A DNA stretch of 64,000 bases, taken from the NCBI GenBank assembly GCA_964036045.1, contig OZ038399.1:20419670-20483669 (forward strand), given 5' to 3'. Source of the stretch: Eutreptiella sp. 'Long Island Sound 2002'. Taxonomy: Eukaryota > Euglenozoa > Euglenophyceae > Eutreptiales > Eutreptiaceae. The translations under genes were made by a program, and so were the position numbers. Position 1 is the first letter of the stretch; every line of letters starts with the position of its first letter. The notes under the pieces were generated by a model. The model was not told the DNA's origin. It was given only the letters and a program-made list of their open reading frames with translations, and made no database searches. Shown here piece by piece: positions 40,137 to 51,375 of this stretch.

Positions 40137-43100
40137 GCGCGGGGCTGCGCAAGGGGCGCAGCGGTGCAGTATGCGGCTACGCATGGGCGCAAGATGGGGC
40201 TGCGCAGGGGGCAGCGCGGAGCTGCGCTGGGGCGTAGCGGCTGTGCGAGGCGCGCAGCGTGCGGTTGAGTAGGGGGCGCAGTGTGGGGCTGCGCAGGGGC
40301 GCAGCACGCGGCGGCGCCGGAGCGCAGCATGTGGCGGCGCTGGTGCGCAGCGTGGGACTGCGCTGGAGCGCAGCCTGCGGCCACGCTGGGGCGCAGCGTG
40401 GGACCGTGTAGGGGGCAGCGTGGAGCTGCGCTGGGGCGCGGCGGTTGTGGAAGGGGCACAGCGTGTGGGTGAGCAAGGGGTGCAGAATCGGGCTGTGCTG
40501 GGGCCCAGCATGCGCCTGCGCCTGAGCGCAGCATGTGGCTGCGCTGGGGCGCAGCGTGGGGCCGCGCAGGGGCGCAGCGAGGAACTACGCATGGCCGCAG
40601 CAGGCGGCTGCGCATGGGCGCAGCAAGGGGCTGCGCAGGGGAGCAGTACGGGGCTGCGGGGGCGCACAGCCTGCAGCTGCGCTGAGGTGTGGCGTGGGAC
40701 TGCGCAGCAGTGCTCCGTGCAGTTGCGCAGGGGGCGCAGCTTGGGCTGCGCTGGAGCGCGGCATGCGGCTGCGCTGGGGTGCAGCGGGGGACCGCGCTGG
40801 GGCGCAGCGCGGGGCTGCGCAGGGGCGCAGCGTGGAACTGCGCATGAGTGCAGTATGCGGCTGCGCTGGGGCGAAGCGGAGAACTGCGCATGGCCGTAGC
40901 ATGCGGCTGCGCAGGGGCGCAGTACGGGGCCGCGGGGGCGCGCAGTCTGCAGCTGCGCTGAGGCAGGGCGTGGGACTGCGCAGCAGTGCACCATGCGGCC
41001 GCGCAGGGGGCGCGGCTTGGGCTGCGCTGGAGCGCAGCAAGCGGCTGCGCTGCGGCGCAGCAGAGAACTGCGCATGCTTGCAGCACGCAGCCGCGCATGG
41101 GTGCAGCATGGGGCTGCGCACGGAGCAGCGTGGAGCTGGGCTGGGCTGCCGCGGCTGCGGGAGGGGCGCAGCGTGTGGCTCAGCAAGGGGCGCAGAATGG
41201 GGCTGCGCTGGGGCTGCGCGGGAAATGCGTGGAAATGCGCAGGGGCGCAGCCTGGGGCTGCGCAAGGGGCGCAGCGTGGGGCCGCGCACGGGCGCAGCGT
41301 GGGGCCGCGCATCGGCGCAGCGTGGGGCCGCGCAGGTGCGCAGCTTGGGGCGGCGCAAGGGGCGCAGCGTGGGGCGGCGCAGGGGCGCAGCGTGGGGCGG
41401 CGCAGGGGCGCAGGGTGGGGCTGCGCATGGGCGCAGGGTGGGGCTGCGCATGGGCGCAGCGTGGGGCTGCGCATGGGCGCCGCGTGGGGCCGCGCAGGGG
41501 CGCAGCTTGGGGCCAGGCAGGGGCGCAGCGTGGGGCCGCGGAGGGGCGCAGCGTGGGGCCGCCCAGGGGCGCAGCGTGGGGCGGCGCAGGGGCGCAGCGT
41601 GGGGCTGCGCAGGGGCGCAGCGTGGGGCCGTGCACGGGCGCAGCGTGGGGCCGCGCAGCGGCAGCGCAAGGGCGCAGCGTGGGGCTGCGCAAGGGCGCAG
41701 CGTGGGGCTGTGCATGGGCGCAGCGTGGGGCTGCGCAGGGGCACAGCGTGGGGCCGCGCAAGGGGCGCAGCGTGGGGCCGCGCACGGGCGCAACGTGGGG
41801 CCGCGCAGGGGCGCTGCGTGGGGCCGCACGGGGGCGCAGCGTGGGGCCGCGCAGGGGCGCAGCGTGGGGCTGCGCAGGGGCGCAGTGTGGGGCTGCGCAT
41901 GGGCGCAGCGTGGGGCGGCGCAGGGGCGCAGTACGGGGCCGCGGGGGCGTGCAGTCTGCAGCCGCGCTGAGGCAGGGCATGGGACTGCGCAGGAGTGCAC
42001 CATGCGGCTGCGCAGGAGGCTCAGCTTGAGCTGCGCTGGAGCACAGCGTGGGACCGTGCTGGGGCGCAGCTTGGGGCTGCGCGGGGGCGCAGCGTGGAAG
42101 TGCGCATGATTGCAGCAAGCGGCTGCGCTGCGGCGCAGCAGAGAACTGCGCATGGTCGCAGCATGCGGCTGCGCACGGGTGCAGCATGGGGCTGCGCAGG
42201 GGGCAGTGTGAAGCTACGCTGGGCTGCCGCGGCTGCGGAAGGGGCGCAGCGTGTGGCTCAGCAAAGGGCGCTGAATGGGGACTGCGCTGGGGCTGCGCGG
42301 GACATGCGTGGAAATGCGCACGGGCGCAGCGTGGGGCGGCGCAGGGGCGCAGCGTGGGGCCGCCCAGGTGCGCAGCTTGGGGCGGCGCAAGGGGCGCAGC
42401 GTGGGGCGGCGCTGGGGCGCAGCGTGGGGCGGCGCAGGGGCGCAGGGTGGGGCTGCGCATGGGCGCAGGCTGGGGCTGCGCATGGGCGCAGGGTGGGGCT
42501 GCACATGGGCGCAGGGTGGGGCTGCACATGGGCGCGGCGTGGGGCCGCGCAGGGGCACAGGGTGGGGCTGCGCATAGGCACAGGGTGGGGCTGCGCACGG
42601 GTGCAGCATGGGGCTGCGCAGGGGGCAGCGTGAAGCTACGCTGGGCTGCCTCGGCCGCGGAAGGGGCGCAGCGTGTGGCTCAGCAAACGGCGCTGAATGG
42701 GGACTGCGCTGGGGCTGCGCGGGAAATGCGTGGAAATGCGCACGGGCGCAGCGTGGGGCGGCGCAGGGGCGCAGCGTGGGGCCGCCCAGGTGCGCAGCTT
42801 GGGGCGGCGCAAGGGGCGCAGCGTGGGGCGGCGCTGGGGCGCAGCGTGGGGCGGCGCAGGGGCGCAGGGTGGGGCTGCGCATGGGCGCAGGCTGGGGCTG
42901 CGCATGGGCGCAGGGTGGGGCTGCACATGGGCGCAGGGTGGGGCTGCACATGGGCGCGGCGTGGGGCCGCGCAGGGGCACAGGGTGGGGCTGCGCATAGG
43001 CACAGGGTGGGGCTGCGCACGGGTGCAGCATGGGGCTGCGCAGGGGGCAGCGTGAAGCTACGCTGGGCTGCCTCGGCCGCGGAAGGGGCGCAGCGTGTGG

Positions 43101-44416
43101 CTCAGCAAAGGGCGCTGAATGGGGCTGCGCTGGGGCTGCGCGGGAAATGCGTGGAAATGCGCAGGGGCGCAGCGTGGGGCGGCGCAAGGGGCGCAGCGTA
43201 GGGCTGCGCAGGGGCGCAGCGTGGGGCTGCGCAGGGGTGCAGCGTGGGGCTGCGCATGGGCGCAGCGTGAAGCCGCGCAGGGGCGCAGCGTGGGGCTATG
43301 CAGGGGCGCAGGGTGCAGCTGCGCAGGGGCGCAGGGTGGGGCTGCACATGGGCACAGGGTGGGGCTGTGCATTAGCGCAGGGTGGGGCTGCGCATGGGCG
43401 CAGGGTGGGGCTGCGCATGGGCGCAGCGTGGGGCCGCGCAGGGGCACAAGGTGGGGGTGCGCAGGGGCACAGGGTGAGGCTGCGCATGGGCCCAGGGTGG
43501 GGCTGCGCATGGGCGCAGGGTGGGGCTGCACATGGGCGCGGCGTGGTGCTGCGCATGGGCGCAGTGTGGGGCTGTGCAGGGGCGCAGGGTGGGGCTGCAC
43601 ATGGGCACAGGGTGGGGCTGTGCATTAGCGCAGGGTGGGGCTGCGCATGGGCGCAGGGTGGGGCTGCGCATGGGCGCAGCGTGGGGCCGCGCAGGGGCAC
43701 AAGGTGGGGCTGCGCAGGGGCACAGGGTGGGGCTGCGCATGGGCGCAGGGTGGGGCTGCGCATGGGCGCAGGGTGGGGCTGCACATGGGCGCGGCGTGGG
43801 GCCGTGCAGGGGCGCAGCGTGGGGCTGCGCATGGGCACAACGTGGGGCTGCGCAGGGGCGCAGCGTTGGGCTGCGTAGGGGCGCAGCGTGGGGCCGCGCA
43901 AGGGGCGCAGCGTTGGGCTGCGCAGGGGCGCAGCGTTGGGCTGCGCATGGGCGCAGCGTGGGGCCGCGCAGGGGCGCAGCGTGGGGCTGCGCAGGGGCGC
44001 AGGGTGGGGCTGCGCACGGGCACAGCGTGGGGCTGCGCAGGGGAGCAGCATTGGGCCGCGCAGCAGCGCGGCGTGGGGCCGCGCAGGGGCGCAGCGTGGG
44101 GCCGTGCAGGGGCGCGGCGTGGGGCCGCGCAGGGGCGCAGCGTGGGGCTGCCCAGGGGCGCAGCGTTGGGCCGCGCAGGGGCGCAGCGTGGGGCCGCGCA
44201 GGGGCGCGGCGTTGGGCTGCCCAGGGGCGCAGCGCGGGGCCGCGCAGGGGCGCGGCGCGGGGCCGCGCAAGGGTGCAGCGTTGGGCTGCGCATGGGCGCA
44301 GCGTGGGCCTGGGCATGGGCGCAGCGTGGGGCTGTGCATGGGCGCAGCATGGGGCTGCGCAGGGGCGCAGCGTGGGGCTGCACAGGGGCGCAGTGTGGGG
44401 CTGCACAGGGGCGCAG
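40137..44416. repeat. 23-bp GC-rich minisatellite, array A (about 186 units)
   Basis: The unit is GCGCAG-CGTGGGG-CTGCGC plus a variable 4-bp spacer, with a period of 23 bp. GCGCAG and CTGCGC are perfect inverted repeats, so each unit can fold into a 6-bp hairpin with a 7-nt loop. The left third (40137-41200) is the most diverged and includes units such as AACTGCGCATG; the right part is more uniform. Open frames of several hundred codons occur in several frames on both strands because the unit has no stop codon. The array differs from array C by CGT in place of ACT in the loop. It ends without any unique sequence at a direct switch to GGGGCA repeats. Confidence 0.93.
42174..43190. repeat. 422-bp higher-order unit inside array A (2.4 copies)
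   Basis: A complex block with GTGAAGCTACGCTGGGCTG, GTGTGGCTCAGCAAA, and GGAAATGCG/GTGGAAATGCG recurs at 42174, 42596 and 43018, giving an exact period of 422 bp. Looser relatives of the block lie near 40200, 40420 and 41100. The block interrupts the 23-bp phase and is the most complex sequence in the array. Confidence 0.85.
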
Positions 44417-47400
44417 CATGCGGCAGTGGCAGGGACAGGGGCAGGGGCAGGGGCAGGGGCAGGGGTTGTCGGAGGTGCATGGGCAGTGGCAGGGGCAGAT
44501 GCAAGGGCAGGGGCAGGGGCAGGGGCAGGAGCAGGGGCAGAGGCTGGGGCACGGGCAGGGGCAGGGGCAGGCGTAGGGGCAGGGGCAGGGGCAGGGGCAG
44601 GGGCAGTAGCAGGGGCAGTGGCAGGGGCAGGGGCACGGGCATGGGCAGGGGCAGTGGCTGGGGCAGTGGCAGGGGCAGGGGCAGGGGCAGTGTCAGGGGC
44701 AGTGGCAGCGGCAGGGGCAGGGGCAGGGGCAGGGGCATGGGCAGGGGCAGGGGCAGGGGCAAGGGCTGTGGCAGTAGCAGGGGCAGGGGCAGGGGCAGGG
44801 GCAGGGGCAGTGGCAGGGGCAGGTGCAGGGGCAGGGGCAGTGGCAGGGGCAGGGGGGGCAGGGGCAGGGGCAGGGGCAGGGGTAGGGGCAGGGGCCGGGG
44901 CAGGGGCAGGAGCAGGGGCAGTGGGAGGGGCAAGGTCAGTGGCAGGTGCAGGGGCCGGGGCTGGGCAGGGGCAGGGGCAGGGGCCGTGGCAGGGGCAGTG
45001 GCTGGGGCAGGGGCAGTGGCAGGGGCAGGGGCAGTGGCAGGGGCAGGGGCCCGGGCAGGGGCAGGGGCAGAGGCAGGAGCAGTGGCAGGGGCAGGGGCAG
45101 GGGCAGGGGCAGGGGCAGTGGGAGGGGTTGGGGCAGGGGCAGTGGCAGTGGCAGGGGCAGGGGCAGGGACAGAGGCAGGGGCACGGGGGGCAGGGGCAGG
45201 GGCAGGGGCAGGGGCAGGGGCAGGGGCAGGGGCATTGGCAGGAGCAGGGGCAGTGGGAGGGGCAGGGGCAGTGGCAGGGGCAGGGGCAGGGGCAGGGGCA
45301 GGGGCACGGGCAGGGGCAGTGGGTGGTGCAGGGGCTCTGGCAGGGGCAGGGGCAGGTGCAGATGCAGGGGCAGGGGCAGGGGCAGGCGCTGGGGCAGGGG
45401 CAGAGGCAGGGGTAGTGGCAGTGTCAGGGGCAGGGGCAGAGGCAGGGGCAGGGGGGGCAGGGGCAGGGGCAGGGGCAGTGGTAGGGGCAGAGGCAGGGGC
45501 AGGGGCAGGGGCAGGGGCAGGAGCAGGGGCAGTGGCAGGTGCAGGGGCAGTTGGAGGGGCCAGGGCAGTGGCAGGGGCAGGGGCCGGGGCAGGGGCAGGG
45601 GCAGGGGCATGTGCTGTGGCTGGGGCAGGGGCAGGGGCAGGGGCAGGGGCAGGGGCAGGGGCAGTGGCAGGAGCAAGGGCATTGGCAGGGGCAGGGGCAG
45701 GGGCAGGGGCAGTAGCAGGGGCAGAGGCAGGGGCATGGGCAGGGGCAGTGGCAGGGGCAGTGGTAGTGGCTGGGGCAGGGGCACGGGCAGCGGCAGTGGC
45801 AGTAGCAGGGGCAAGGGCAGGGGCAGGGGAAGTGGCAGTAGCAGGGGCAGGAGCAGGGGCAGGGGCAGGGGCATTGGCAGGGGCAGGGGCAGGTGCAGTG
45901 GCAGGGGCAGGGGCAGGGGCAGTGGGAGGGGCAGGGGCAGTGGCAGGGGCAGGGGCAGGGGCAGTGGCAGTGGCATGGGCAGGGGCTGTGGGAGGTGCAG
46001 GGGCAGTGGCAGGGGCCGGGGCAGGGGCAGATGCAGGGGCAGGGGCAGGAGCAGGGGCTGGGGCAGGGGCTGAGGCAGCGGCACGGGCAGGCGTAGTGGC
46101 AGGAGCAGGGGCAGTGGCTGGTGCAGGGGCAGGGGCAGTGGCAGGGGCAGTGGCAGGGGCATGGGCAGGGGCAGGGGCAGTGGCAATAGCAGGGGCAGGG
46201 GCAGGGGCAGGGGCAGTGGCAATAGCAGGGGCAGTGGCAGGGGCCGGGGCAGGGGCAGATGCAGGGGCAGGGGCAGTAGCAGGGGCAGGGGCAGGGGCAG
46301 TGGCAGGGCAGTGGCAGGGGCAGGGGCAGGGGCAGTGGCAGGGGCAGTGGTAGTGGCATGGGCATGGGCAGGGGCAGTGGCAGTAGCAGGGGCAGGGGCA
46401 GGGGCAGGGGCAGGGGCAGTGGCAGTAGCAGGGGCAGGGGCAGGGGAATGGGCAGGGGCAGTGGCAGTGGCAGGGGTAGGGGCAGGGGCAGAGGCAGGGG
46501 CGGGGGGGGCAGGGGCAGGGGCAGGGGCAGGGGCAGGGGCAAGGGCAGGGGCAGGGGCAAGGGCCGGGGCAGGGGCAGTGGCAGGAGCAGGGGCAGTGGG
46601 AGGGGCTAGGACAGTGGCAGGGGCAGGGGCAGGGGCAGGGGCAGTGGCTGGGGCAGGGGCAGGGGCAGGGGCAGGGGCAGTAGCAGGGGCAGAGGCAGGG
46701 GCAGGGGCAGGGGCAGTGGCTGGGGCTGTGGCAGGGGCAAGGGCAGGGGCAGTGGCCGGGGCAGGGGCAGGGGCAGGGGCAGTGGCATGGGCAGGGGCTG
46801 GTGCAGGGGCAGGGGCAGTGGCAGGGGCAGTGGCAGGGGCAGGAGCAGGGGCAGGGGCAGTGGCAATAGCAGGGGCAGGGGCAGGGGCGATGGCAGGGGC
46901 AGTGGCAGGGGCAGGGGCAGTGGCAATAGCAGGGGCAGGGGCAGGGGCGATGGCAGTGGCAGGGGCCGGGGCAGGGGCAGATGCAGGGGCAGGGGCAGGA
47001 GCAGGGGCTGGGGCAGGGGCTGAGGCAGCGGCACGGGCAGGCGCAGTGGCAGGAGCAGGGGCAGTGGCTGGTGCAGGGGCAGGGGCAGTGGCAGGGGCAG
47101 TGGCAGGGGCAGGAGCAGGGGCAGGGGCAGTGGCAATAGCAGGGGCAGGGGCAGGGGCGATGGCAGGGGCAGTGGCAGGGGCAGGGGCTGTGGGAGGTGC
47201 AGGGGCAGTGGCAGGGGCCGGGGCAGGGGCAGATGCAGAGGATGGGGCAGTAGCAGGGGCAGGGGCAGGGCCAGTGGCAGGGCAGTGGCAGGGGCAGGGG
47301 CAGGGGCAGTGGCAGGGGCAGTGGTAATGGCATGGGCATGGGCAGGGGCAGTGGCAGTAGCAGGGGCAGGGGCAGGGGCAGGGGCAGTGGCAGTAGAAGG

Positions 47401-50153
47401 GGCAGGGGCAGGGGAATGGGTAGGGGCAGTGGCAGTGGCAGGGGTAGGGGCAGGGGCAGAGGCAGGGGCAGGGGGGGCAGGGGCAGGGGCAGGGGCAGGG
47501 GCAGGGGCAGGGGCAGGGGCAGGGGCAGGGGCAGGGGCAAGGGCCGGGGCAGGGGCAGTGGCAGGAGCAGGGGCAGTGGGAGGGGCTAGAGGCAGTGGCA
47601 GGGGCAGGGGCAGGGGCAGGGGCAGTGGCTGGGGCAGGGGCAGGGGCAGGGGCAGGGGCAGGGGCAAGGGCCGGGGCAGGGGCAGTGGCAGGAGCAGGGG
47701 CAGTGGGAGGGGCTAGGGCAGAGGCAGGGACAGGGGCAGGGGCAGTGGCTGGGGCTGTGGCAGGGGCAAGGGCAGGGGCAGTGGCCGGGGCAGTGGCAGT
47801 GGCTGGGGCAGGGGCAGGGGCAGTGGCAGTAGCAGGGGCAGGGGCAGGGGCAGGAGCAGGGGCAGTGGGAGGGGCTAGGGCAGTGACAGGGGCAGGGGCA
47901 GGGGCAGGGGCATGGGCTGTGGCAGGGGCACTGGTAGGGGCAGGGGCAGGGGCAGTGGCAGGGGCAGTGGCAGTGGTAGGGGCAGGGGCAGGGGCAGTGG
48001 CAGTAGCAGGGGCAGGGGCAGTGGCAGGGGCAGGGGGGGCAGCGGCAGTAGCAGGGGCATTGGCTGGGGCAGGGGCCGGGGTAGGGGCAGGGGCATGGGG
48101 CAGGGGCAGTGGCTGGGGCAGGGGCAGGTGCAGGGGCCGGGGCTGGGCAGGGGCAGGGGCAGGGGGCGTGGCAGGGCCAGGGGCAGGGGCAGTAGCAGGG
48201 GCAAAGGCAGGGGCAAGGGCAGGGGCAGTGGCAGGGGAGGTGGTAGTGGCTGGGGCAGGGGCATGGGCAGTGGCAGTAGCAGGGGCAGGGGCAGGGGCAG
48301 GGGCAGTGGCAGTAGCAGGGGCAGGGGCAGTGCCAGGGGCAGGGGCAGGGGCAGAGGCTAGGGCAAGGGGGGCAGGGGCAGGGGCAGTGGCAGGGGAGGT
48401 GGTAGTGGCTGGGGCAGGGGCATGGGCAGTGGCAGTAGCAGGGGCAGGGGCAGGGGCAGTGGCAGTAGCAGGGGCAGGGGCAGGGGCAGTGGCAGTGGCA
48501 GGGGCAGGGGCAGAGGCAGGGGCAGGGGGGGCAGGGGCAGGGGCAGGGGCAGTGGCAGGGGCAGGGGCAGGGGCAGGGGCAGGGGCAGGGGCAGTAGCGG
48601 GAGCAGGGGCAGTGGGAGGGGCAGGGGCATTGGCAGGGGCAGGGGCAGGGGCAGGGGCCGGGGCAGGGGCTGTGGGAGGTGCAGGGGCAGTGGCTGGGGC
48701 AGTGGCATGGGCAGATGCAGGGGCAGGGGCAGGGGCACGGGCTGGTGCAGGGGCTGAAGCAGGGGCACGGGCAGGGGCAGGGGCAGGGGCAGTAGCAGGG
48801 GCAGAGGCAGGGGCAGGGGGAAGGCCAGGGGCAGGGGCAGGGGCAGGGGCAGGGCAGTGGCAGGGGCAGGGGCAGGGGCAGGGGCAGGGGCAGTAGCAGT
48901 AGCGGGGGCAGGGGCAGGGGCAGGGGCAGTGGCAGTAGCAGGGGCAGGGGCAGGGGCAGGGGCAGGGGCGGTGGCAGTGGCAGGGGTAGGGGCAGGGGCA
49001 GAGGCAGGGGCAGGGGGGGCAGGGGCAGGGGCATGGGCAGGGGCAGGGGCAGGGGCAGTGGCAGGAGCAGGGGCAGGGGCAGGGGCCGCGGCAGGGGCAG
49101 TGGCAGGAGCAGGGGCACTGGGAGGGGCAGGGGCCCGGGCACGGGCAGGGGAGGAACAGGGGCAGTGGCTGGGGCAGGGGCAGGGGCAGGGGCAGGGGCA
49201 GGGGCAGTGGCAGGAGCAGGGGCATTGGCAGGGGCAGGGGCAGGAGCAGGGGTAGGGGCAGGGGCTGGGGCAGGGGCAGGGGCAGTTGCAGGGGCAGAGG
49301 CAGGGGCAGGGGCAGGGGCAGTGGTTGGAGCAGTGGCAGGGGCAGGGGCAGGGGCAGTGGCAGGGGCAGTGGTAGTGGCTGTGGCAGGGGCTGTGGCTGG
49401 GGTTCGGGCTGGGGCTGTGGCTGGGGCCTGGGCAGGGGCTGGGGCGGTGGTTGGTGCTGGGGCAGTGGCTGGGGCTAGGGCAGTGGCAGGGGCGGGGGCC
49501 TGGGCCGGGGGGCAGGGGCTTGGGCCTGGGCATTGGCTTAGGCAGGGGCAGGTGCAGGTGTTGTGGTAGGTGTCGGGGCTTGGGCAGTGGCAGGGGCAGT
49601 GGCTGGGGGGGGGGGCAGGGGCAGTGGCTTTGCTTCTGGCTGGGTTAGGGGCTGGTGCATTGGCTTTAGCAGGGGCTGGGGCAGGGGCAGGGGCAGGGGC
49701 AGTTGCAGCAGTAGAGGCTGTCTGGGGCATGGGCGGGGGGGGCAGGGGCATGGTCAGCAGCAGGTGCCGGGGCAGTGACAGTGGCAGGGTCAGGGGCAGG
49801 GGCAGAGGCCTTGGTAGGGGGGAGGTGCATGGGCAGCGGCAGTGGCAGGGGCCGGGGCAGGTGCTGTGGCAGAGGCAGGGGCAGGGGCAGGGGCAGTAGC
49901 GGGGGCAGTGGCAGGGGCAGGGGCAGCAGGTGCAGGGGCATGGGTAGTGGCAGGGGCTGGGGCAGGGGCAGGGGCTGTGGCATGGGCTGTGGCTGGTGCT
50001 CGGGCAGGGGCTGGGGCGGGCATGGGCAAGGGTAGGGGCAGTGGCAGGGGTAGGAGCAGGGGCATGGGCAAAGGCAGTTGCATTGGCAGGGGCAGGGGCA
50101 GGGGCAGGGGTAGGGGCAGGGGCAGTGGCCAGGGCACGGGCAGTGGCTGAGGC
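44417..50153. repeat. Degenerate (GGGGCA)n array, segment 3 (5.7 kb)
   Basis: This is the longest hexamer tract. GGGGCA predominates with GTGGCA, GAGGCA, GGAGCA, GGGGCT and occasional GGGGTA. A compound motif (GAGGCAGGGGCAG followed by a run of seven G) recurs roughly every half kilobase, for example near 45450, 46505, 47470, 48525 and 49015. The first part (44460 to about 44990) matches about 54255-54790 in order and content. The array becomes less regular after 49380, with GGGGCTGTGGCTGGGG units, an 11-G run at 49605-49615 and degenerate ends. CpG is almost absent. The plus strand can form G-quadruplexes throughout. Confidence 0.93.
45930..47900. repeat. About 0.95-kb tandem duplication inside the hexamer array
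   Basis: The string ATGCAGGGGCAGGGGCAGGA followed by GGGGCTGAGGCAGCGGCACG occurs at 46031 and 46981 (offset 950). The string TGGCAGGGCAGTGGCAGG occurs at 46301 and 47275 (offset 974). GGCATGGGCATGGGC occurs in both copies. A shared order of rare variants shows duplication of a kilobase block, with small hexamer-length indels afterwards. Confidence 0.75.
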
Positions 50154-50195
50154 GTTCACCTTTTTTCGCTCCTCCTTCTTGTTCATTTACCGGCT
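50154..50195. other. Short unique spacer
   Basis: A pyrimidine-rich stretch (CACCTTTTTTCGCTCCTCC and following) separates the degenerate end of the hexamer array from the next minisatellite. I see no gene or recognisable signal in it. Confidence 0.6.
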
Positions 50196-50895
50196 TCTTC
50201 CCCGGATGTTCCAGTCCAGGGCGTCCGTCCGCGTCCCCCCGGATGCTCCATTCCAGGGGGCGGCGTTTCTCGTCTCCACGGCCCCCCGGATGTTCCAGTC
50301 CAGGGGGCCGCCATCTTGCTTCTTGGCTACGCTCCGGTTGTTCCAGTCATTGGCAGTTGGCTGGCCCCCCGGATGTTCCAGTCCAGGGGGCCGCCTTCTT
50401 GCTCCTTCCCCGGATGTTCCAGTCCAGGGCCTCTGTCCTCAGCCCCCCGGATGTTCCAGTCCAGGGGGCCGGGCCTGCATCTTGCTCTTTGGCCTCCTTC
50501 GGTCCGCAGCCCCCCGGATGCTGCAGTCCAGGGGGCCGTTATCTTGCTTCTTGGCTACGCTCCGGTTGTTCCAGTCATTGGCAGTTGGCTGGCCCCCCGG
50601 ATGTTCCAGTCCAGGGGGCCGCCTTCTTGCTCCTTCCCCGGATGTTCCAGTCCAGGGCCTCTGTCCTCAGCCCCCCGGATGTTCTAGTCCAGGGGGCCGG
50701 GCCTGCATCTTGCTCTTTGGCCTCCTTCGGTCCGCAGCCCCCCGGATGCTGCAGTCCAGGGGGCCGTTATCTTGCTTCTTGGCCACGCAACGCCCCGGAT
50801 GTTCCAGTCCAGGGCCGTTGTGTCTCACCATGTGGTCCTGTCTCCTTCGGTCCGCAGTCCCCCGGTTGCTCCAGTCCAGGGGGCGGTTCTTCTTG
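50196..50895. repeat. GGATGTTCCAGTCCA motif repeat in 228-bp units
   Basis: A motif of the form CCCCCCGGA, 8 nt, TCCAGGGGG occurs 13 times at uneven spacing (near 50203, 50238, 50285, 50376, 50411, 50445, 50513, 50600, 50636, 50673, 50743, 50793 and 50860). Its arms are inverted repeats matching at 8 of 9 positions. The arrangement of motifs is itself duplicated with a period of 228 bp (TCTTGGCTAC at 50321 and 50549), giving about 2.2 large units. No convincing coding frame was seen; the open frames here follow the motif repetition. Confidence 0.85.
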
Positions 50896-50985
50896 CCTTC
50901 GCGGGGCAGCGGCAGGACCCAATGACAGGGACACAGGGACACAGGGACACAAAGCAAGTTGAGGCGGGTGCATGCGTTGTGGACT
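50896..50985. other. Linker with short GGGACACA repeat
   Basis: This unique linker contains three tandem GGGACACA units at about 50928-50951, then AAAGCAAGTTGAGGCGGG. No gene or RNA feature was seen. Confidence 0.55.
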
Positions 50986-51375
50986 CCTTGTTTTTGTCAA
51001 CGCCCAAGAGTAAGCGTGTTGTCTTTTTGCATTCATGTCTTTCTGTACTCCTTCTTCGTGGTGCAGACTCGTTGTTTTTCGCGACGCCCAAGAGCAAGCG
51101 TGTTGTCTTAATGCATTCCTGACACATGCTATTTACTCGTTGGGTTGTGTACTCTTTGTTTTTGGCGACGCCCAAGAGCAAGCGTGTCGTCTTAATGCAT
51201 TCATGCCATGCCACTTGTTACTTGACCCTTGTGTTGCGGACTCCTTGGTTTTCGCGACGCCCAATAGTAAGCGTGTTGTCTTAATGCATTCATGACACAT
51301 GCTACTTAACCCTTGTGTTGCGCACTCTTTGTTTTTTGCGACGCCCAAGAGTAAGCGTGTTGCCTTAATGCATGC
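50986..51375. repeat. About 84-bp minisatellite (five copies)
   Basis: The block CGCCCAAGAG(T/C)AAGCGTGT, followed by CTTAATGCATTCATG, starts at 51001, 51085, 51169, 51259 and 51342, with spacings of 84, 84, 90 and 83 bp. The spacers share ACTC(C/T)TTGTTTTT and GTGTTGCG. The last copy stops inside AATGCAT, where the next GGGGCA array begins. This is the only AT-balanced repeat in the right half of the window. Confidence 0.9.
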
